From contig LLEY01000204.1 in NCBI GenBank assembly GCA_001414485.1, positions 32,727 to 96,726 of the forward strand: a stretch of DNA of 64,000 nt. The letters are read 5' to 3'. Made by a program: the position numbers and the translations under genes. The notes under the pieces were generated by a model, which saw nothing but the letters and a program-made list of their open reading frames with translations, searched no databases and was not told where the DNA came from. Every line of letters begins with the position of its first letter. Position 1 is the stretch's first letter. Below are positions 36,720 through 48,441 of the stretch, in pieces. This stretch comes from Calycina herbarum (taxonomy: Eukaryota > Ascomycota > Leotiomycetes > Helotiales > Pezizellaceae).

Positions 36720-37340
36720 TGATATTTCATCGGTATGAATAGACGAGTAGTAGGGCTCGGCTTGGATAATATACGCTTAGAATATATAATCTCGAGAGTT
36801 ATTATAAAATACTTTTATATTATATCTCTTAAACTCTATAAGAGAGTAAGAGAAGTAGAGGATTTTATATATATTAGAATACTTCGAGAGTATTCTATCT
36901 TACGTAATTAGCCTCGATTCTAGAACCTTCTTCTAGATATTAATTAGAAATTAATAAGAATTATAATATTTCTTTTTGAACTGTAAAGAAGAAAAAGACT
37001 TAATATATTAATAGTATTACTAAACACTTTTTCTACTATTTAAATAGCCTCTAGATTACAAATATCTAGCGTCTTTCTCTAATAAACTTAATCGTTCTAT
37101 CTCTAAGCTCTATCTCTTTATCTTATAAGTGGAATTTACTCTAATACTCTAAACTACTACTGAGATTCTACTCTTATATTCTAATCCCGTTTCTATACTA
37201 TCTTCTAGCTACGAAACTCTCGATTAACTCGTTCGCGGAGATAGAAGAAGCTATTATTATCTTACTAACTAATAATCGCGTTCTAAGGAATTAGTGTTAT
37301 AACTCGTTTATAGACTTTCGAGGAGCTTAGCACCTAGCGG
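36720..37340. mobile_element. RIP-altered AT-rich transposon relic inside gene space
   Basis: This stretch has the same texture as the left-end transposons: TA-rich, CpA-poor, with runs such as TATATAATCTCGAGAG and no open frame. It lies between the decayed HET and kinase genes. No domain could be read, so the element class is unknown. Confidence 0.5.
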
Positions 37341-37448
37341 TCTAGAGTTAGTCGGATATGTCTATTAGTGTCTTCTTTTCACTATCAAGAATTAGCCATT
37401 TGTGCCGATCTTTATATTGTTTGTTTCTTCTATTATTCCTACCTCTTG

Positions 37449-38516
37449 CTATTTATCTACGACAGGTATCTGAAGCCATGGGTGGAACAGAAGCTCTTTC
37501 GCAGTCTTTCTATTGTCTGGCAACCACTGGAGCATGCCACTGATAAAATCCAAGAACAGCTCTTTATCGTCCCCTTCTAGGGAAGTGACCGTATCCGCCA
37601 GAGACTGCCTATTAGAAATAAGACTTTTGTATAAAAATTCACCTAGAGAAAATTAGGAAATTAGCTTGCAAAAACTGGGCCAGAGAGCAAATACCACCAG
37701 AGTCGAAAAAGGGGCCTCCATAAAATTCCGTCGCGTTCTTGCAAAGTTTGCCAGTAGAGTTTTCAATCGCGGGGCTCCAGTTCCACTTGCCAGCCCTGTT
37801 TAGGAGCTCCTTTGGTGGAGGGCCCAAGAAAGCAATCATCTGAGCAAGATGTGCTTTACAGTTGTACTCGCCTTCGCTTGAATGGAGGTTAGTAAATAAC
37901 TCTTTGTTTTCCAACATGTTCCAAATCTGAATATCATTAGAAATTATCTCTATATCGATAGCGGTAACAAACCAGTACGCCCAGGTTCCAAATATCTGCA
38001 CTATAGGACCAACCCGCGCCTAGAATGACTTCTGGTGCGCGGTAATAATCCGGTTGGATAGGGTGTACCATAGGTAGACGCTTAACTCGTGCTTCGCGGC
38101 ATCCTGACTAGCATATCTGCATGTGCCCACTTTGACAACCACGTACTGGTTTGACCGCCGCTGCCACCACTTTCCCCTGTGCTATTGTTAATTTGAAGGC
38201 ATATCAATGTATGCATTGGCATTGATGCGTACCGTTTGGTATCTTGGGCTAGCCAGACCGTGGAGCAGCGGCCCCAACCAAGTTTCGTCACCGTCTTGTA
38301 CCTCTCGTGAAGAAGCTGTTGAGGGTCCATCGGGTAATAATCTGCAGCAATGTAGTTGGGGCATGTTTCTTCTTCAATTAGAACGTCCATTGGTAAAGTT
38401 TGAGGTTCGATTGATGAAGAAGATGAAGCCATCGCAGCAAAGCTTCTTGCTAGGAAGATTGGGGGGGGTCTTTGGGCATATTGAAAAGAAGTCCGGCAGG
38501 TTCTAAATTGCAACAT
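37449..38516 (-). pseudogene. SRPK-type protein kinase with the catalytic core deleted
   Basis: Exon 1 (38,516-38,233) encodes the N-lobe: ETCPNYIAADYYP, KLGWGRCSTVWLAQD. Exon 2 starts at 38,176 and reads YVVVKVGTCRYASQDAAKHELS, the lysine strand and helix C. At about 38,090 the sequence jumps, out of frame, to PIQPDYYRAPEVILGAGW, the activation-loop end. The segment that should hold the HRD and DFG motifs is absent. C-lobe parts follow across two apparent introns: IWNMLENKELF, AHLAQMIAFLGPPPKELL, then GMLQWLPDNRKTAKELLFHPWL, with the stop at 37,449-37,451. A functional kinase is not possible from this locus. Confidence 0.8.
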
Positions 38517-39178
38517 CTGGATCCGGTGGCAGAAGTATTTGTGTAGTGTCAGTGATGTTCTCGCTATGAACAGAAGGATCACGGTGGAAGGATACGAAAG
38601 TGAGACACGGGATTTACTAAGCTGCATATTCTCACCAACGAGTACACCCCCTGTGGTCACCCTCTGACACCCGTGCACCAGCCCCTCTGAAGACTAACCA
38701 ACCTCTAAAAGACGTCGTAAAAATATGAAAAAAATCTAGAAATGTTCTTCTAGCTCTAACTAATCAATGACATAAGTCTTATATCTTTTTATCAATAAAT
38801 CGTTGAGTTTTATATAATCTTGTAGCTTTGACGATGGTGTCAAAATCGGCCCCTTTTTCGTGGCTCCATCGCCCTCCCAAACCCACCAGAGCGATCTCGA
38901 CTCCCTCGACTACTACGTCGAGAAGGGAAGGCACGACTCTGTCCACGTATAAACCCTCTCTCTTCTCCCCTCCCTATATATACGAATTCTTATCGTCGAA
39001 AACACATCGTGGGGAGTGGCGGATGGATGGCGCGCGCGGTATCACAACAACCATCTTTAACACGCTAGACCTCAACTAAAATTCTTTTATTGTAATTGAA
39101 TTGAGCATTCTTCAAAATAACTACCTCTACCTCTTCCTCCTTGCCACTCTCCACCCAACCATAATCCCAACCTCAACC
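38517..39178. other. Intergenic, AT-rich then unique sequence
   Basis: Bases 38,700-38,830 are AT-rich and RIP-like in texture. The remainder has no frame with a recognisable domain. Confidence 0.35.
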
Positions 39179-40970
39179 CTACCCAACAATATACTTTTTC
39201 AGCCCCAGTAGCCTTTCCTTCGCCAACCTCATTGTCTTGTCGTCTCTGTTTACGGCGAATCTAAACCAATTGCGATTCAAATCGGGATGTCCCGCGGTGT
39301 AAAAGAAGCTAGGTGGTAGACCAACAACCCCGACTATGTTGCCATATATATCAGTGCAAGCACCAACCCAGGCAAAGATGGAAATGGAAGCTTACTTTCG
39401 TTGATCAAGAACCAGCAGAGTTTTGCGTTGAGGTCATTCTTGGGTATATCACTAGGGAAGCGAACACTGTGGGGAATTTGAACTTTCGAAAGGCTAACCA
39501 TCACTGTATAGCCGCCTTGTGGTTCTACGTACTGTAGTCTTCGTCAGTACAGTACGCTGAACTAAAGGTCTACTTCAGATCCAACACACCTGCAGCCCCA
39601 ATTCTTGCCACGTCTCATTCAGGCTCTTCAAATTCCTTTGGATCCTTGCACGGTGGTCATTCCAATGCCCGGTTTGCTCTGCCAACTCGTATCCCACAGC
39701 GAATGCTTCTTGCGGGGGACCTGGAGCAGAGAAGCATAGACATAAATGGGCTTTAGCAACAGGCGCCAGTAGTTCTGGTGACCCGATCAAAAAGCCGACT
39801 CTCCATCCAGTCGCGGCAAAGTCTTTTCCAGCAGAACCAACCGTGATGGTCAACTCAGGGAAAAGTACCCCAGGGTGAGCGAAAGCACTGTCGTCATTCC
39901 CAACTCGGTGGTCGAGACGGGAATATACCTCATCGCACATCAGGACCAATGAGTGGGCTTTGCAAAAATTCCCGATTTCCTTGATTTCCGATTGAGAGAA
40001 GATCTTTCCCGTCGGGTTGTGGGGCGTGTTCTTGATATTTAGTCGTCAAATACCATTATTTTAGTCAAGGGCAGAACTCACGAGGATCAGCATTCGAGTC
40101 TTAACAGTGACGACGTTCTCTAACTCTTCCATATCTAGGATCCAGTCTGCCGATGAGACATTACGCGAATCATCCTCCGCCGGGGCTTTCAAGGAAATAA
40201 ATTTTACCACCCCACCTGCCATGGTGATCTTCTCCAAGAAACTAGCTTGTGAGTTAAGACTGAAACTTTTCAAGATATGCATATGCTTACGAGGGAAAAT
40301 AAGGTTCCATCACCAAGACTTCATCACCGGGCTCCACGTAAGCCATCACTGTACTTACGCTTCCTTCATTGGCCCCCGTGGTCACTAAAACCTCGGTCTC
40401 TGGGTTGAGCTCTCGTCCAAACAAACCGGAGTGGGATTTTGCGAGAGCATTTCGCAATCTTGCACGTCCCTAGACGGTCAATTTTCAATTGGATTATACC
40501 AGAGGCGCTTCGATTACCTTGCTAGGAGAATATTGGTTGACATCAATTCTCTCTACGGCCTGTTTCAGGGCGTCTAGTACAAAATCGGGGGGGTTGTATC
40601 CACTGACAAAACTCGGTCAGTATGATATTTGCATAATATGCAGAGAGAAATGAGGAATCTCTCACAAAGCCCCTAGTCCAAGATTAACAACAGACTCGAA
40701 AGATGACTCGCCAATTGCTTTGTGTATCGCTAAGATGGGCGATTCCTTGGTCACCAGAACTCGATTTGCAGGTTTCATTTTCGAAGAAAAGCCGGAGTAC
40801 AGCGGATGGGATGTGGAAATTGAAACTTCACAGCAGTTGTTCATCAGCTTATCTGTAACCTTTCGTTCATCGGAATGTGGAAAGCCCAGGGTATCATGTG
40901 AGAATTCAGACTTTTGTCGTCCGGAAAGTTGCGTCCTGTACCGTTGATTTTCGTTGGGAATATCGTCCAT
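39179..40970 (-). CDS. PLP-dependent class I aminotransferase (kynurenine/glutamine transaminase-like)
   Basis: Seven exons join in phase: 40,970-40,666; 40,602-40,518; 40,469-40,291; 40,241-40,082; 40,030-39,590; 39,531-39,396; 39,333-39,179. From the first ATG this gives 486 residues; a start at MKPANR (40,778) gives 422, closer to the family length, and is the more likely core start. Signatures: TTGANEGS (PLP phosphate contact), NTPHNPTGK (substrate/PLP Asn), MCDEVYSRL, and SAGKDFAATGWRVG containing the Schiff-base Lys. The C-terminal RFAVNRDD carries the carboxylate-binding Arg. It would transfer amino groups between amino acids and 2-oxoacids. It faces the oxygenase gene head to head. 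Confidence 0.88.
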
Positions 40971-41870
40971 GTATGCTCAACGCCGGATGCTTAGTTACAC
41001 ATCAGCTTTGATGACACCTATAATCTCCCGAGCTTGCAAAATGTTGCATGAGATTGCTGCATTGATTGACTCGGGTTGAAATCTTGATCCTGCATGACTC
41101 CGTGTGGAGCATCACAAAGCTGGAATTTGAGTCTATGTATGTTGTATTTGTCTCGCAGATGTAACCCAAGTGTTACCAGTGTAACGAGTATCTTAGATAT
41201 GCGGGTTGTAGTACACTCGGATGCGACCCGGGAATGTGCACAATGTATCGTGTGGAATGTCACCAGAATGTTACAAGACGGGATCGGTATCCACGGGCCG
41301 TTTGTAGGACTTTCGGTCATCGGCATATGTAGACCTATCGTTTTCATTGTTTACAAGTTCTTAGCAGGGTCCTACGAAAGTGGCTGGAAAAATGAAACAA
41401 TCATGTTCTTGATTCATCTATATTATTTCTCGCAATCGTCACGACTATCTTGAAATCGCTGTACAATCCCGTCAGAGAACAGTTCTTGTCTGCAGGAAGT
41501 ATGTTGGGATCTTGGACTCATCGACCCCGTATATCTCATCAAGAAAATGTCGTACAAATCGGACGTCGCGTACCACTACGAGCATGTCAGTCCGCTTGCT
41601 CGTCGGGTTGTATATTTCTTCAAGTCGGGTGTATCAGAAGAATATGCACTAGATAGTAGAACAAGTGTAGACCCAGTTGCTAGATGCAAGGCATGTTCGA
41701 TATCACATCTCGTGTGCCAGGAACCGGAAACTGGAAGTTCCCATTTGACTTATATGAGAGAACGCGGGGACTCAATTTCCCATGGTGTTCTTTCTCCACA
41801 AATAGATGGTCTCGGATTTCAAATCATCAGATTTTGTTCCCAGAAAACTCTTTCTTGTCTCATCTCAAAC
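40971..41870. promoter_or_regulatory. Shared divergent promoter region, aminotransferase and 2OG oxygenase
   Basis: This is a 900-bp gap between divergent start codons. Part of it is open in frame with the oxygenase but lacks family similarity, so it is treated as non-coding. Confidence 0.45.
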
Positions 41871-43157
41871 ATGCCATCGACCGATTTGTCTTCTGGGGTG
41901 GTGTCACTTCCACCTGGATTGAAGGTTGCTCGAATTAGAACCATCAATCTGTCACTTCTTCAGAATGGAGATCAGAAAGAAAACGAATCTCTATTCTTAG
42001 CTGCAAAGAACGACGGCTTCTTCTACCTTGATTTCCGAGATCACGATCCTGAGATCCCGAAAGTCATCGATTCGATATACGACCTCGCTAAAGAGTTCTA
42101 TGGTCTCCCACTAGAAGAGAAATTACCATATGATGTTGACAAGTTGTCGAAAATAAAGATCAACGGGTGAGCAAAACCTCATGTGACTGCACTCTCTTTT
42201 ACAACTCGACTAATATGAAGATATCAGATATAAGCCCGTGGGTCGCAACTTCGGAGGGATTGGTGGGCGGAAAGATGGGTTTGAAACTTATGCCGTATGT
42301 CCCCATCCACTCCTGACTCCTCCATTCTTCCGCCTTGAATCCTCATCTAACCATCAAACTCACAGTACCCAAAAGATGCGATTCTCAACCTGACAAATGA
42401 ATCTTTTCCCCATCCACCGGTGATAGATGAACACTTCCCTTCACTCCGGACTTTCACGCAATTCATCGGTCAAGCCTCTCATCTCATCATGTCTTCTCTG
42501 AGTAACTCCTTGGAATTACCACACGGAAGAGGGTTAGAAGATCATCATCGGATGATGTATCCCTCTCCTGATATTGTTCGGTTGTTGAAATATCATAAGC
42601 AGCCCATGGAGGAGAGGGGCGCTAGTCATACGCCTCATACTGATCTCGGTTCGCTTACATTCCTTTTCACCAAACAACCCGGTTTGCAGATTTTGGAAGA
42701 TGGCGAGGGGGACACAAACGGAGTTCGTGGTGGTGTTGATGGTGGTGCAGGAGGGGTGGGTGGGTTAGAGAAAGGAGGCAAAGAATGGGCATGGGTCGAA
42801 CCAAAACAAGGCCATATAATCGTCAATCTCGGTGATGGAATGAGTTTACTCACCGATGGATATCTCCATTCGTGTTTACATCGTGTGGGGCCTTTGCCTG
42901 GGAGGGCGATGGGGGAACGATATAGTTTTGCTTATTTGCAGCGTGCTGAGGGATGGACCAAGATGGAGGGGTTGGAAAGTAGGTTTTTTGAAGGAAGGAA
43001 GAAGAGGGGTGAAGAGAGAGTCTTGACTAGTAGGGAGTGGATCATGAAGAAGTTTGGGGCTTTGAGGTTGGGAGAGCATAATGAGAAAGCTGGGGACCGT
43101 GAGTGTGGGGAACGTGAGCGGGTTTTGACTGGGAGGAAGATTGCTGTTCCTATTTAG
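41871..43157 (+). CDS. 2-oxoglutarate/Fe(II)-dependent oxygenase (isopenicillin N synthase-like fold)
   Basis: Three exons (41,871-42,166; 42,228-42,294; 42,366-43,157) join to 384 residues. The N-terminal DIOX_N region includes NDGFFYLDF and the following helices. The iron ligands are visible: His and Asp in SHTPHTDLGSLT (about residues 212 and 214), and the distal His in CLHRVGPLP (about 293). RYSFAYL supplies the 2-oxoglutarate-binding Arg (about 306). A Gly-rich loop (GVDGGAGGVGG, about 245-255) is inserted before the distal His and looks like a local expansion. The start was chosen as MPSTDL because upstream codons show no similarity. It probably hydroxylates or oxidises a small molecule; the substrate is unknown. 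Confidence 0.88.
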
Positions 43158-43729
43158 GTAGGAGGATGAGTGTGGAGGGGAGGGGAGGGGAGGTCTTAAT
43201 GTTGAGCGTGTTTGCAATATGTATGGAGTAATGGAATTTGATTACGATTACGTATGTTTGTGCCTCCATTTACTCCAAAAGCGGTAATGAAATAGAGTCT
43301 TATTAGTTCCTCGTGAGTAGTTGAACTTCCAAGTTTAGTATAAACCAAGTCAACTGCTCTGAAAGACTAGAAAGAGGTGGACACATAACATAACATGTTA
43401 GAGGAAATATAATTGTTGAAGAATGCGGAACGGATTGAGGAAATGTTCTCACATCGGGGGTTATCGGTAGCTGGAGGTTATGAGGAGGTGGGCGCTGAGG
43501 GGACGCAGGGGGAACTTTAAAATTGAGAGGGTTCGTGGGCGTTATTAAGTGGTAATGGGGCTGGAAGAATTAGAGCAAACGTAGAGGGGTTGGGTAAGTT
43601 TGTGCAGTATGTTGATGACGAGTTTTTGAATAGCCCCCTCTCAAGTGCTCCATTCTTTTGTGAAGAGGCGTCGTCGAGACAAACAGAAAGACTTACAAAA
43701 ACCTCTTGCGCCATCCAAGAAAGGTATGC
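43158..43729. other. Intergenic between convergent genes
   Basis: This 572-bp stretch between the oxygenase and retropepsin-like gene ends holds no supported gene. Confidence 0.4.
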
Positions 43730-45672
43730 TTATGCATTATACAGGTCTTCCTCTTCGCCTTCCACTGTCGGAAGCTCAAAAACTTCCGTGATGTGTTGCC
43801 CTCTGTTGTTTCCTGACCCAGACAGAGGGTTTCCGGAAATTGACTGTGATCTAGCTTGAAGCAAACGTTGCTTGTCTGCTTCGTACTTATTGCATTTGCC
43901 CTGTTCTTCAAGTATTCTTCTGTCCTTCTCGGGCCCAGATGACATTCTCTTGATAGCAGCGTTTTCAACCTCTCGTCGATAATTCTCACGTGCATCTCGC
44001 TCCCTAAGTCGCTCTTCAAATGAGGGAAAGAGTTCTAGAGTAATAGGTAAGTCACAGATGAATCTATTTCGGTATTTGGTTATCAGGATTTGCTAGCTTA
44101 CCCATGCCATCCTCGAGGCTGGCGGTTGGATTTTTCTTGGGCAAAAATATGTTCTTTACCCTCTGAATTGCCCTGTGGGACAAAGATCTATCAGCTGGCG
44201 TATCCGCTACTTCATCTACGATTATGTAAGTATTGACCAATGCCCTCTAGGATGTGAACCGCATAAAGAACTAACGACCTACCCGAGAGCGGTGGCGGGG
44301 CATTAGTGCCACTGCTGAAGAACTTATCGGCTGTGTCAGACCAGAGAATAGTACAGACTTCAGGTTTGTCCAAGCAACTCTCCTCCACTGTCTCCAGTAT
44401 AAGACTGTCGTGGTATTTTTCAAATACATCCATATATTCTAGTGTTTCCTCCCCCAGAAGCAAGGGAGATGTCAAACCTGCCAGAATGTAGAATGGTCTT
44501 TCCAAAGCTTCCGAATAGAATGCACCTGTGACGCCCCTGTCCGTCCTCAACTTGATGTCGAGAAAGACTTTCCCTCCAAGATAGGTAACGCTACCATCAG
44601 CCAACTGCACTTGGGTTTCCCCGGCCTCCAATTTATGGCATTTCAACTCTCTTAGCTGCGCGTACTTTCGTGATATCAGGTCCATCTCAGCTCCGGTGTC
44701 TGCATTGGCGAGCATGGCCTTCCCAGTGGCGGTGCATCGTAATCGGCGTCTTGGGTTGTTTAGGGCCGATATTTGACAGATGCCATGTTGAGGGACTATT
44801 TGCTTATCCAGGCGATACTTATATTTTGTAAGAGTCTGCGTTAAATCGAGGAAGTCCATTCCCATGATAATTCCTGAAACCAGGGTTCTGAATACATAGA
44901 AAGATGCAACCACCGCCACACCTCGATCTTTAGCGAAAGCGCACAACGCATGCACACGCCCAAGAGCTTTAACCACGTTGCCGTTTGCAATACGGAACTC
45001 TCTCCGATGCTCCTCGTTGTCTTCAATGTTTAGGCCCAGGCGTGCAGTAAGATCGAAAGCCATGATATTCTCTTCAGACCCAGAATCCGGCTTGGAGTTA
45101 AGCGTATGCTTATCAATGATAATAGGGAGGATGGTTCGTGCTTTTCGAAATCGCTTGTCGATGATGATTGGGGGGGAAACCGATCGGCCTTGCTGGATTT
45201 TTCCATCTCTACTCATATGCTTTGGTCTCTGGTGTAATTCGGGGGTATGGGTATTGTGTGTTCCTTCAGCACCTTGTCTTTTTGCGACATCTCGTTCGTC
45301 TATGGCATTGCGTCTCTCTGCGGAAACTCGTCCCTCTGACACCCATTGGCCAACTTGTATCTCTATATTGTAGGTAGTCTCGTCTGTATCAGCTGGCCAA
45401 TAATCTGTCTCTCTTACTCCGTTCAATCTGCACTTCATCGAAGAGAAATAGTCGAAGTTCGAAACAAAATCCCCAAGAGATGTTTGCTTGCGAAGTCGTG
45501 CCTGGACTATCTCCTCGACTGGCAACATTGCCGCAAAGTATGTTGTAGGAACTGACGAGTTATCTGACAGATAATCGTTTATTATAGAATGAGATTCTCT
45601 GTCACTACCCCTTTCACGCGACAATCCGGTGCTCCTAGGGGTGTCAAGGAAGAGGTTGTTCCTCGAGGCCAT
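43730..45672 (-). CDS. Protein with two tandem retropepsin-like aspartic protease folds
   Basis: Three exons (45,672-44,283; 44,215-44,102; 44,034-43,730) join in phase to 602 residues. Two retropepsin-like units follow one another. The first has a DSG catalytic motif at 196-198 (LNSKPDSGSEENIM) and the hydrophobic-hydrophobic-Gly box IIMGMDFL at about 268. The second has DTG at 325-327 (ANADTGAEMDLIS) and PLLLGEETLEYM at about 403. Retroviral-type proteases normally work as dimers; here both halves are in one chain. The C-terminal third is charged and likely helical (ERLRERDARENYRREVENA). The frame is intact and un-RIPped, with spliceosomal introns, which argues for a host gene rather than a live transposon. 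Function unknown. Confidence 0.75.
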
Positions 45673-46003
45673 CTTTGGATATTGTGCCTTGATGTGGCGG
45701 ACTGATACTAAGCCGTTCTACTTTGCAAAATTTGATTAGCATTGGATAACAAGAAATGAGCATTCGATGCCATACTTAAGCAGATGCAACGGCCCAAACT
45801 ACCATTGCGTATGCGGATGAGGTAGGCCTGGTAGAAAGCGCTGTCCTGAGTTCAAGCTCGAGATGCGAAGCGCGTAGCTTTATGGCGTCAATCCCACCAA
45901 TGAATCCTCAATTGCATCGGTTGTGGCGTGTCAGATTTTCGATAAGACAACTGACACTCTAGCATCAACGTCAGATTGGAAATGCCTTGCATCTCTGCCA
46001 TTA
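45673..46003. promoter_or_regulatory. Shared divergent promoter region, retropepsin-like and DUF6594 genes
   Basis: This 331-bp gap separates head-to-head start codons. It is too short for another gene. No motif stands out. Confidence 0.4.
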
Positions 46004-47006
46004 ATGTCAAGCGACTCAGACAATGGAATAGTCCAAGTTCAGTTTGTGAACGGCTATGCCTCACTGGCAGCATTTATTGCTAGCGACGCCGACAAAAGCA
46101 CAGCGATTTACCGCAGATTCGATCGACTCTCCGCCCGCAACCTCCTCTTCCTGCAGAGCGAACTCGAGGAATTGCAAGGGTTGCAAGATGAATACGATGA
46201 GGAGGACAAAAAAGGAATGACAGAGCAACAGGCCACGATAAGAAATCTAGCAATTTTGAAAGAACGAGCGGGAGGAAACGATGAGAACGCAGAGTCAGCC
46301 CGAAAGCGGCTGAAATTGCAGAACGCCATAACGGAGAAAATGAAGTCATATAGTATGCAACATGTCCTCTAAACTTGGAATCTGCTGAACTGTATGGGTT
46401 GCAGGAGAAGCGTTGATCTTCGAAAGCACACTGCTTTCTCTCAAACCACCTGCGCCCCGCGTCCTGACGGCTTTCCAAAATATATATAACAACCACCACA
46501 CTCGAGGCGTCCCATTCCCAGCACTTGGTGGTTCGAGCGAGTATACGTATATGCAGGATGATCTGATTTCGTTAAAGAATCCGACGGAGGAGGACAAATT
46601 GACTTCGTTCTTGAGATACTATTTCCCAATGCTGTTCGTTGTAAGCATGCCCTTAAAACCATACCCATCAGCCACAGGCTGTGTACTCAACTGACATGCC
46701 ATCTCTCTAGGTTCGTCGAACCAAAGGGCCCTCACGTATATTTCCGAATCGAAAATCCACACCACCGTCGCGGTGATAAACGTGCTGACAGCGGCAGTCC
46801 TCCTCTTCGGTGCCATTTATAACCTTTATTACGTCTCGAATCCGCAGGTCAAGCTCGCGCTGATTGTCGTATACACGGTTGGATTTGCAACCTGCGTAAC
46901 CCTTTTCACGAATGCGAGGAGGGCGGAGATGTTCGCTGCTTCTGCTGGGTATGCAGCTGTGCTGGTGGTTTTTGTGAGTGGTGGGATCAACAATAGCAAC
47001 AACTAA
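46004..47006 (+). CDS. DUF6594 family membrane protein
   Basis: Exon 1 (46,004-46,352) has the family start GYASLAAFIASDADKST and RRFDRLSARNLLFLQSEL, then a coiled charged region. Exon 2 is 46,405-46,640. Exon 3 (46,711-47,006) reads ALTYISESKIHTTVAV followed by three hydrophobic helices and NARRAEMFAASAGYAAVLVVF, the family's C-terminal membrane domain. Exon 1 to 2 joins in phase. With the obvious GTAAGC/TCTAG sites, exon 2 to 3 is one base out of phase, so either a non-standard splice site is used or the gene carries a one-base lesion near 46,700. Role in fungi unknown. Confidence 0.7.
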
Positions 47007-47384
47007 AAGTGTTTTCAATCACGATTCGCTTGAGAAGTGGCCAGGTCAAGGTGGTTGGCAGAAAAGGGGGGCGCTTTAGATTTGGCTTTGGGTTTGGCGG
47101 TGTGAAGTGGCAGAATGGTTCAATATGGTTAGCCTTAACAAACGCTGATGAGCCCAAGTTCAAGCACAACACCATGATTCTGCAAATATACCTCTTTTTT
47201 CAAGTTAAATACGCATCAATCATGTTCATAATAATTTTACAACGGGATGGAATGCATGGAGCAGTCATCAACATCAAAGTGTGATTGTATCAACAGTCCT
47301 AAATTCTTCCCTATTTTCATCTAGCTAACCATAAACCTCCAGCAGCATGATTCAACGACCTAAATCGCCCATATGATCACCATT
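47007..47384. other. Intergenic between convergent genes
   Basis: This 378-bp stretch holds no gene and likely contains the two transcript ends. Confidence 0.35.
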
Positions 47385-48441
47385 CTATGCTGCCTTCGCT
47401 TTCCCGGCCGCCTTAGCAACCTCAGTAGCAACACTCTCCTCCAAACTTTGTCTAGAGAGTCCCAACTTCTCATTCGCCAAGAAAGCAGAATAATCACACC
47501 CAAAGTCCTCCCCAAGACAAATCGCCCTCAACAAGAGAACCAACCCAGAGAAGTCTCCAACTTTGAACAATTCATTTCCCTTCTCGATAGAAGCCTTCGT
47601 AGTGGTGTGTGTCACATCCCATTTCTTCCCAGTAGCTTTCTCCAACTCGGCGAGGATCTCATTTTGAGTCGCGGTGAAAGAGTCGACGTAGGTGAACTGG
47701 TTTGCAGTTTCCTCGGGCTTTGAGAGGACAGCTACGACGGCGTTCCCAATTTGGGTGCCGCTTGAGTTTGAGACTTTTTGGTTTCCGCCGTCGAGGATGA
47801 TGGCTGTGTGGTCGTTGATGTTGAATCCGATAAGTCCCATTTGAAGGCCCTATGGATGTTAGTCGTAACTCTCTCATATGGGAGATGGTCGTCGGCCCAG
47901 TGGTGGACCAAATTTCAACTTACAAGATCCCATGATGGACCGGTGGGAATAGCAGTCCAGCTCATACCACTAGCTTCATACCCTCTCAATTTCTCAATCG
48001 CTTGGACCTTGAGTTGGAAAATAGGAAGCAACTCGACAGTTGGCGCGTTCTGCGAGTTGTTTCCGAATTGACTGGGCAAAAAGCGTTTTACTCCAGCTGC
48101 GGCGGCGGCATCAATCATCTTGAGCTCGTCTTTCAATCCGTGAAATCCCAAGACGGAAACTACGGCATCTTGGCCTTTGAAGGCTGCGATGAGACTGGCA
48201 TCGCTGTAGTCGGAGACTACTACTTTGATGTTGGCCGAGTACTTCTTTGTGGACTCCGGACGAGCGAGGACGGAGATGTTGAACTTGGAGGATTCCTCCA
48301 GAGTTTTGAGGATGGGTGTTCCGATTGTTCCACTTCCCTGTGATAGAGATTAGTTTTCTCCAGTTTGAAAAAGGGTATCGCAAGTGCGAGGGGAAGAGAA
48401 CTCACCCCAATGACGATGACATTCTTGATTGTACTTGACAT
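47385..48441 (-). CDS. NmrA-like / isoflavone reductase-like NAD(P)-binding protein
   Basis: Three exons (48,441-48,406; 48,337-47,924; 47,849-47,385) join in phase to 304 residues. The nucleotide-binding glycine motif VIGGSGTIGTPI spans the first intron. It is followed by SVLARPES (cofactor-selecting loop), DAVVSVLG and KRFLPSQFGNN, all typical of the atypical short-chain NmrA/isoflavone reductase group. Members either reduce aromatic substrates or act as NAD(P)H-sensing regulators; sequence alone does not decide. It could act on the product of the nearby synthetase and oxygenase, but it lies 4 kb beyond the oxygenase. Confidence 0.85.

Noticed and set aside
37358..37580. Plus-strand open frames with a hydrophobic N-terminus
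   Set aside because: The opposite strand encodes the kinase C-terminal segment (GMLQWLPDNRKTAKELL), which explains the open frame.
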